Source of the DNA: an uncultured Clostridia bacterium
Lineage (GTDB): Bacteria > Bacillota > Clostridia > Oscillospirales > Acutalibacteraceae
DNA length: 64,000 nt
Assembly (NCBI GenBank): GCA_944384925.1
Contig: CALWVF010000001.1
Span: 1 to 64,000 of the forward strand
Direction of reading: 5' to 3'
Within the stretch, counting starts at the first letter, position 1, and each line of letters opens with the position of its first letter. Below are positions 1-9,000 of the stretch, piece after piece. A program made the translations under genes and the position numbers. The notes below the pieces were generated by a model. It searched no databases. It saw only the letters and a program-made list of their open reading frames with translations, and was not told the origin of the DNA.

Positions 1-3000
1 TTGAGAAGGAATATCACTTACTTGCTCAGGTTCATCTATTAAAGGAGTGGAATTTTCTATATGTTTTATGATGTCATTTGCCTTATCATCACTTGATTCG
101 CTATCTTTTGTAGAATCTGATTTAGAGAGACTGCCGCCAGGATTACTGGAGCTAGCTGATAAAGGATCATTGTCTAGGTCATCTGATTGAGGGTCTGAAA
201 TGTCTTCATCTAAAGCACTGGAAGAGCTTTTAGAAATAATATTTTCTTCATTATGTTGAGAAGACACATTTGGCAATATCGGCCGTATTGTAGTGTTAGA
301 TGATTGCGGCATAGGAGCATCAAAGACATCAGACAAATTAATAGTAGATAATTGAGAGTCATCACTGTTATTTTCAGAGTGTATCTCTTTATCGTCATAA
401 GCACTAACTATAGGAGATAAGCTTGAGCTTGAGCTTAATAAGGATGAAGAAATAGTACTTGGAATTCGCTCAGAATTTTCGGCACCGGAATGTTGACTTA
501 CAGGAATTTCTGTAATTGTAGATGGCGGCTCAAAAGAATCAAAAGAGTTAGGCGTATACTCTTGCGCACTTTGATGTGAAATAGGGGGTCTATCTGGTAC
601 AGAAGGAGCGTCATTGAGTATTATATTGCTTGAGATGTCGTTGCTTTTGTTAGATGAATGTTCAAGAGAGCCTGCACGTACATTAGTGTTTTCATCTGCA
701 GTATTAGATAGAATTGGTGTTTTATCTTCTAGATCAATATCATTCAGCGCGTGCATCGATTCTTCAAAAGGATCCTGAATGCTTAACGAAGGTTGGTGAT
801 TGTCATGAGAATTGTCAGAATAAGATTGTTCTGACATATCTTCTGATTGATTATCAAGTATTTCTAAAGCTTGTTTTTCGCGTTCAAGAAGGATATTTAA
901 AGCCTTTGATTTTGCTTGCTGAAGTTTTGATATATCGTCATTCGATGGATTAGATTGGTTTTTTAAAGACTCTATCATAAGGTCAAGTGGTTGTGTTAAA
1001 TTGTACTCCAAGACTCGATAATCTTGATATAATGAAGTTTTTTGCAACTCCAAATTTGAGACAAAGCCATAATTATCATTGGAGGATACCGAAGTGTCCA
1101 CATCGGAAGAGGAAGAAGAGGAGTTTATATGGGAGTCAGTTATGGAACTATTTGTTAGTTGAAATATTTCCTCTGGTGACGTTGGCGGATTACCTAAATT
1201 AGAGTCAGTGAATTGATAAACAGAAGGTAAATAATCATTATTGGATTGTTCATTAGTTATCGATGAAGATTCAAAATTAATTGAATGAATACGATTCAGG
1301 TTTGGCTTGTGTTCCGAAATTGTCGAAGAAGGAGGTTCCGATGAATATTCTAAGTCGGAGGAAGCCATTTTATCAGGGGCATTATGCCCCGCATTTAATG
1401 GAGCAATTGAAAGTTCAGAGGAAGAACTTACTTCTGGTTCTTCTGCAGGTTTTTCAGCCAGGGCCTGCTCCAATTTAGCAATTTCATTTGCAATTAGATC
1501 TTGTAGTTCTTTTATTTCACCCTTATTTGTGACTATTTGTTGTCGCAGTTTAGTTACTGTAGTCGATGATGCATTTATCTTTTGCTCTTGCTCTTTAACT
1601 GTGGCTTGATGTTGGCCTAGTATTGTCTGTTGTACTGCTATTGAGTCGTTAAGCTCCTTAATCAAATTTTTATTTTTAGAGATGATGTTTTGAAACTTAT
1701 TTATTTTTTTCGGTTTTTGATCATTTGCAAGAACTTGTCTGTTGTGCGCAAGTTGCAGCTGTTTAAGTTTTGCCGTTATTTCAGATATCTGCTTTTCGAG
1801 TTTCGTTATTTCGCTCTTGAGTGACTTTGTCTTAGATAGCAAGGATGTATTCCGTAATTCTGTATTCTTATCCCTTAACGTTTTATTAAGTAAACGTTTT
1901 TGCTTCTCTAAATCGTCTTTTTTCTGCTTTTCTTTTTTAGAATCAGAGGTATTATTGCTTTCACTTAAAGCGTTAATACTTTGGGTTGCTTCTTGAATTT
2001 CTTGCTCATAGTTATTCTTTTTTTGTTGTAATTCCTGGATGTTCTTGTTTATACTTTCTATATGTTGGATTTGCTGATTTTTTAGCTCCTCATATTCTTT
2101 GATTTTGCCTTCATATTCAGGAATTTCTAGCTCGATTTCGCGAATACCTTTTTTAGAGGTTAATATAGTAAAATTAGAAGAAGTTATACTACATTCATCA
2201 AGGAGCTTTTTAATTTTATCTTTTTTGTTTGTGTAGTCATCTGCTGAAATTAATCTTGCACTTTTAGGTGTATCACCATTTTGCGTAGAGAGTTCTATTT
2301 TTTTATTATTATCACCATGTTGTATATTAAATGTAGTAGCCACACGGCGACGCTCAACTTTACTAGTAGAATTATTAATTACTTGCAAAGCTTTACGGGC
2401 ATCTGTATTTATACTAGCATTATCAGGAGGTAAAAGTTGAGGAATAAGATCTTGAAGAGTTCGTAGCTTTTCAAGCTTTGCCTCATTAGCTTTTTTCTCT
2501 TGTGTAGCATAGAAGATATTTTTTAACTTACTAAACGAGGTGTTTGTTATGCGCTTGTTGTGTGAGAGTTGGAGTTGTTGTGCAAGCTCGTTAAGAGTCT
2601 TATTTTTCTTGGTTGTCTCGCGCCATATATCAAGTACCCGTTTCTGTAGATGGTCGTTATAGAACGTATCAGCAGATTTGTTCTGACCGAGTTCATTTTT
2701 AGAAGTAGTCCAAGCATCAAAAGATTTTCTTAAGTTATTCCTTGCAATGAGTTTTTGGATTTGTGTGACATTTTTTTCCTCATTCTGTTGTTTCTTATTA
2801 GCAGCAGTGCGCAAAAGGGAGAATGCCTGTTTAGAGATAAGTTTATTATGATTATTAGAAATTGTTTCCTCTAATTGTTTCTGTTGAGTATTTCTTTGCT
2901 CGTCCTGTGCAACGACATTATCAAGTAAATTGCCTATAACGTCATTAACACTTTGTTGACGATCTTGAACGGCTAGATTTGATATTTCTGTAACAGCCCT

Positions 3001-6000
3001 TTGTTTCTCCTTATGAGCAGCAGAGAGCTTTTTAAATGTATTTTTAAGAACCGTTTGGTTATGCTTATTCTGGATTTGTGTGACATTTTTTTCCTCATTC
3101 TGTTGTTTCTTATTAGCAGCAGTGCGCAAATTAGATAAAATACTGTTAAGGCTTTTTTTATCACGCTTCTGAGTGAAGGTATCAGCAACTTGATTTTGTT
3201 GTTTTAAAGATTCATATTTAGTTTTAATAGTATCAAATGCATTTTTATAGATATATTGGTTATGTTTCTGATTTATTTGTTGTGTTAGTCTTGTGTCACG
3301 CTCTTTCATCGTATTGGCTTTCCACTTTTTTAATGCAGGTATAGATTTGCTCCATTCGCGAAGTAGAAAAGCATTAGAATCTTCAGCGCCTAAAGAGGAG
3401 CGTTCTTGAGCAGCAGCAACAACCTTATTGAGTAAGTCATTCACAGCAGCTTGGACTTCTCTTCTTTGTTCTGTCTTCTTATTAGCAGCAGATTTCAAAT
3501 TGCTGAGTGCAGCGCGGGATATATTTAGATTATGCATATTATTTACTTTATGGAAGTTACGCATAAGAGATAAGTCCTTATCTTTAGCGCCTAAAGAGGA
3601 GCGTTCTTGAGCAGCAACAACCTTATTGAGTAAGTCATTCACAGCAGCTTGAACATCTTGTTCTATTTGTTTTTTATCTTCGAGATCATCAGATAAGTCA
3701 TTAATCAGCTCCTCGGTTGAAAAGATTTTATCAATGTTTAAAGAAGGCTGTTTAGAGACTGATAAATTTTCAGGCTCTGGTTGTTGAGAGACTTCAGAAA
3801 CTTCGTTTGAAGTGCTATTTGGCTCTATTAATAGGTTGCTAATCATTGACCCAGGCTCTGTCTCCTCAGTGTCAGTCGCAGAAAGCTCTTCTGGAGTAGT
3901 TTCAGGTGCACTTGGATTTACACTTTGAGTATCTGACATTTCATCTTTGGTGCTTTGTGTGGTCTCAGATTGAGAATCTTCATCTTGTACTTGAGCAGTT
4001 GATGTAACCTTAGGTTTGCCTTTCAATTTACCAACAACAGCATTGAACATTTTACCAGCTTTGTTTGCAACTTGTCTGGCAATTCCTGGATTTAGCGCTT
4101 TCTTTTGTTCTTTTTTAAGTTTATTTATATCTTTGGTTTTGTCTGTTTCAAGTTTCTTTATATTCTTGTTTGCTTCGTTTTGAAGCTCCTTTATTGCATC
4201 GTCCCTATTATCTTTAAGTTTTTTTATGTTATCTTCGTAATCGTTTTTAAGATTCCTCAACGTGTTCCATTTCTGCACTTGTATAGCTTTTTGCCTAAAC
4301 CAGCCCGCTTGGACTAACTTCTTGTCATACTCTTTTGTAGTATTCTCTACATCTTCGTCATATTTCTCATTAAGTGCAGTTATATTATTGTTACAGGTCT
4401 CGTTTGCGTCTGCTATATCATCTTCCAGCTTATCTTTCCTCTTTTTTATTTTTTTGTCCCACTTTGAAGTTTTCTTATCTATTCTTTGTTGCCACTCAAG
4501 TAACAATGCTTTTTTTGGATCAAGCGCATTTTGTTCCTCTGAGGTGGAGGTATCTGAACCAGAATTTTTTGAGTTTTCCTCTAATACTTCTTCTACTGTA
4601 GGTTCAACTGCTGTTGAGGCAATAATATTTGCATCAGGGGTTTCTGGCAATGCACCTCCGGAAGAATCGCTAGAAGATTCAGTTGTTGAAGTATTTTCGT
4701 CACTGTGTGATGGTTCTGAAGCTGTAGAAGGTGTCTCTGTTACAGAAATGGAAGGAAGTTCACTACTTACGGAATAAAAGGGTGGTAGTTCAGCAGGACC
4801 TGAAGGTTGAACTAAAGATACGGCCGATGGCGGAATATTTGATTCAGATTGGGTGATATCGTTAGTGTCTGTATTATGTGTATTGAGATTATTATTTTCA
4901 CTACCAGGAATTACTGAGAGTTCTTCACCTGTTGATATATCAGGGTTTTCTGTAATGTTAGCAAGTGGAGTCTCTATGGTATCAATATTTTCATTATTGA
5001 TACCTATTTGTTCAGCTTGGTCGTCATTTGATATTTGGGAGTTATTTTTCTTCCCTGAAAACCATCCTTTAAACCATGTTTTGGCTCTTTGCAATTTCCC
5101 TGGCTTATTAGCTTTCTCTTGTGGGTTACTTTTATTTTCTTCTTCTTCTTTTGCTTGAGCTTCGGCGGCTTTTCTTTTCTTTTCTTCTTCTTTTTTTGCT
5201 TTAACTTCAGCCTTTTGTTTTTCCTTCTCTTCTGCTTGTTGTGCTCTCTTTTGCTTAGATTCTTTGTCTAGTCCAATAAAACTAAGAGTGTCTTGTATCA
5301 TTTCAGTTTTTATGCCTTGCAATGCCTCTTGAGGGTAGGGTTCAAGATTCAATGTTTGAAGAAAGATAGAAGATTGTTCTATTTTGCCGTTCGCGTTATC
5401 TTCGTTATGGTCTTTTGTTGATGCGCTAATAGGCACATTTACATTGTTTTTTGTGTAAGCTTGAACGGTGCTCAATGGGGTTTGTTCAGCAGATGATATT
5501 GGCGTTGGAGGTTCTGGAAGAATATCTATAGTACTAGAAAACTCTTCATCACCGGTATCTGTATCATCAGATATATCATTGTTTGAATTTGAAGATTTTT
5601 TTGCTTTACGCAAAATCTTCGCCAATAGGACACCAGTGTAATGACCTGCTGTTTTAACTCCATTTTTAGCTCCATTAAGTGTAGTCTGACCTAGTTTGGC
5701 TATGCCAACTCCAACTCCTGGTGCAGCAATGTTTATTACTGTACCAAGATTAGTAACTGCTGTCAAAATCACAGTACCATTTTTCAAATATCTCATAATA
5801 AAGCTGTTTAAATTGAGGCTATCTAGAATAAATTCTAGAGGAGATTTAAGCTCTTTTCCGGCATTTTCCGGATCTTCGTAGTAGGTTTTTATTTCGCTGG
5901 ATAATTTTAATAAGTATTCTTTATTTGTATACTGTTTCTTAAAATCTTGGGATATTTGGTTTTGCATGTTTTTACTTAAAAGCTCGAGTAGCAATCGTAA

Positions 6001-9000
6001 AGCGTTAGCAACTCTTTCATTGTTTAAAATTTTTAACACTGCATTTTGTGAGGCATCTTCATCAGCATTTCCTTGAGGGGTAGCTGCTTTTATTAACGCA
6101 TTCTGCAATTTAGGAAAATTTTTCTTTTGAGAATATGTTTTAAATAACTCTTGAGCAACGGCCAATTGAAGAAGTTCATTAATGAAATTGATTGGACCCG
6201 AGAGCATTTCTTCTGCGGTATCAACTATATTATTATCGTTAGAACTAATTTTATCTGCAAACTTTACAATAGCTTGAGTTTTATTCTGTTCATCTTTTGC
6301 GGAAATGATGTTGGCAATATCAAGTCCAAGGCCGATAATTTGCTCAGCCTTTTGCTCTGAGACGGTTTCATTGTCATCTGATAAAGGAGAAAGCAATGTG
6401 TCGAAAGCATTAGCAATCCCTTCTTTAGTAGATTTTTTCTGCTCTTCATTAAGTTCTACAAGGTTGAGTATATCTTTGAATTGTGGATTGTTTTTTGTAA
6501 ATTCGTTTACTGAATTTATGGTTAAATCAGCTAAATTATCTTTATCTAGAGATGCTATTAACCCTAGTAGTTTAGGCAAAAACTGCTTGAAGTGTGAGAT
6601 TAAGGCGTGTTTAAGCTCATCATAGTCGTTGACTTCTTTAATTTTTTTAGCTAATTCTAGACAAGAGTCTTTGCTCAAGAGGTTTTCATTGACAGAAGTT
6701 AGAAGCTTAGAAATTAGCTCTTCCACAGCAGGCTGCTTTAGTAAGAAAGGTATATAAGAAGAAAGTGCATTGTCACCTCGAGGGGAAAGACTACTTATAA
6801 CTTTAACTAAAGCATTATCTCGTTGTCCATTACTGAGGTTTTCAAGTAATTCATCTAAGTTGACATTAAAATCATCAGATGAATTGTTTAATATATCAAT
6901 TAAGTCTTTGGGAAGCTCGCTAGAGCCTATAGGCATGATAATAGAAGCATATGCTTTGTTAATGATGTCATAAAGTCCTTCGCGAAGTTTGTCATTATCA
7001 CTATATGATTGACAAATTGATTTTATAAAGTTTAATGTGCTAGCTTTAGAATTATTTGCTAATAAGCTCTGAATCATTTTAAAAATTTCATTATTTGAAA
7101 CTGTAAATTTGCCATTCGCATTAGTGATGGATTTAAGGAAATTCATTATACTATCGGTGAACAAGTTACTATAGTCTTCTTTTTGCTTGTTGTCCATATT
7201 TGCAATAAAGAAAGAATATAAAAGTTTAAATTGATAGGATTGATCTCCAAGGAAGTCTATAATTTTAGGTAGTGAATTTATTAAAAAGTCTGGCTTTTCC
7301 TTTAAAGATTTTATGAATGTAGGAGATAAAGAGGAAAGTGAAGCTGAAATAAGTATTGGTTTAAAGTTTTTTTCCGTTGTGTTTTCATTTGTTAATGCTT
7401 TTGCTAGAGTATCTAGCAGATCTTTAGAGATTTTTTCATTAGTAAAGAATCCAAAAAAGCCTGTATTAATTGCACAACCTACTAATTCAAATATGAAATT
7501 AACTAGATCATTTTCTGGCAAATTTTTTACTATATCTGCGATGTAATTATTTTTACCATTCTCGTTCTCGTTATCTTCTTTATCAGAGTTTAAATCAAAT
7601 ATTCCTTGAATAATGTCTGCAGAAAAGTCGTAAAATTCCTTTTTATTATTTTCCTTAGACAATAATTTAACGATTGCTTGAATTGTATCATTATCTTTTG
7701 TTTTGTATAAAGATAGGAAAGTAAAAGAAGCTGCACATTGAAGTAATGTTGCAATTTCAGGGGGCTCTTTGTCTAAATATATTTGAGACAATACTTTCAT
7801 CAGTGAAAGAGAAGGATTGTTCTCTTTTAATGCCTCCTGAATCTTTGTAAGCATACTTTGCATATCTTCGCTGATGTTTCCATCTTTATCTATAGCCTTA
7901 TTAATTAAAGAGGTTAACGCCTCTGTAACTTTAGATGCGTGCTCTGGACTGTCTGGGACAAATGACATAAAAAAGTTACATGCAGAAAAAAGTGCAGAAA
8001 GAAGGCTATAAAGAGACGGACTTACAGTGAACAACATAGCTTTTTGTTGATTACGATCTAGTTGTTTAGCAATATTAAACACATTTTTTGTGGATTTAGC
8101 ATATGTTTGGTTGTCATATCCAAGCTCAGCAACCCACATGGATTTTAATTTTACATTAGCGATATTGCTAATAAGTTTATCTTTAGAAAAATTAAGCTGT
8201 TCTATTTGTTTGTCGGAATTTTTATCTAACTCTTTAACTTCGTAGTGAGACAGTTTCCCACTAGCGCCTTCTAGTATTGCTTTTTCTTGTGATGATTTTA
8301 TTGAATCTATTTTTGATTGTAATATTTTACCTGCAGTGTCTGATAATATATCTTTGTAGTTATCTATATTATTGACTACATCTTTTGTTAAAGATACAGC
8401 AGCTTCTAAGAGAGCTGTCTTTTGTACGCTATTTTCGTTAAAAATTTGATCTATATTTTCTAGAGTAAAAGCAGAGATTTGTAAATTTTTTTGAATAAAA
8501 GCTTTAGTACCTTGTGATGAAAGAATAGTATGAGCGAAGTTACATAATTGTTCTTGCTGTCTAGCGAAATGGTTATCTGAATTTAGGTTATTTTGATATT
8601 GTTGTTGTAGTTTCATAGCTTTATATCCAGCGCTATGAAGTAAAAATTTCAAATTGTAAATAAGTGCTCTTATATAATACCCAGGCTGATTTTCATCTTT
8701 GGAATAATAATTACTTACTGTACTATTGAAATGAGGTCTTGCTACATTAATTGTAAAATTGTTCGATAAATCAAAAAACTCGTCTGAAAGGAAACTGAGA
8801 AGAGTAAAAGTTCTAGTACTGCGTCCATTTTCTATTGCACTAAGTAAATGGGAAGCAGAAGCATTGAAATCTTTTTTTATGGCCTCAACATCTGTACCTT
8901 CAGGGGCTGTTATATCATCTCTTATTTCCTTTAAAAGGATTTGTAATTCATTATAGCATTTATATTTATCTTTAAAATAATTGCGTTGTAGAGATTTTTT

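Noticed and set aside
1307..8956. Many plus-strand open frames of 60-171 codons opposite the giant gene (for example 1307-1609, 4262-4777, 6305-6625)
   Set aside because: They are antisense shadows of a continuous minus-strand frame and are rich in Ser/Phe/Leu as expected from reversed Lys/Glu/Asn codons; none has a convincing ribosome site.
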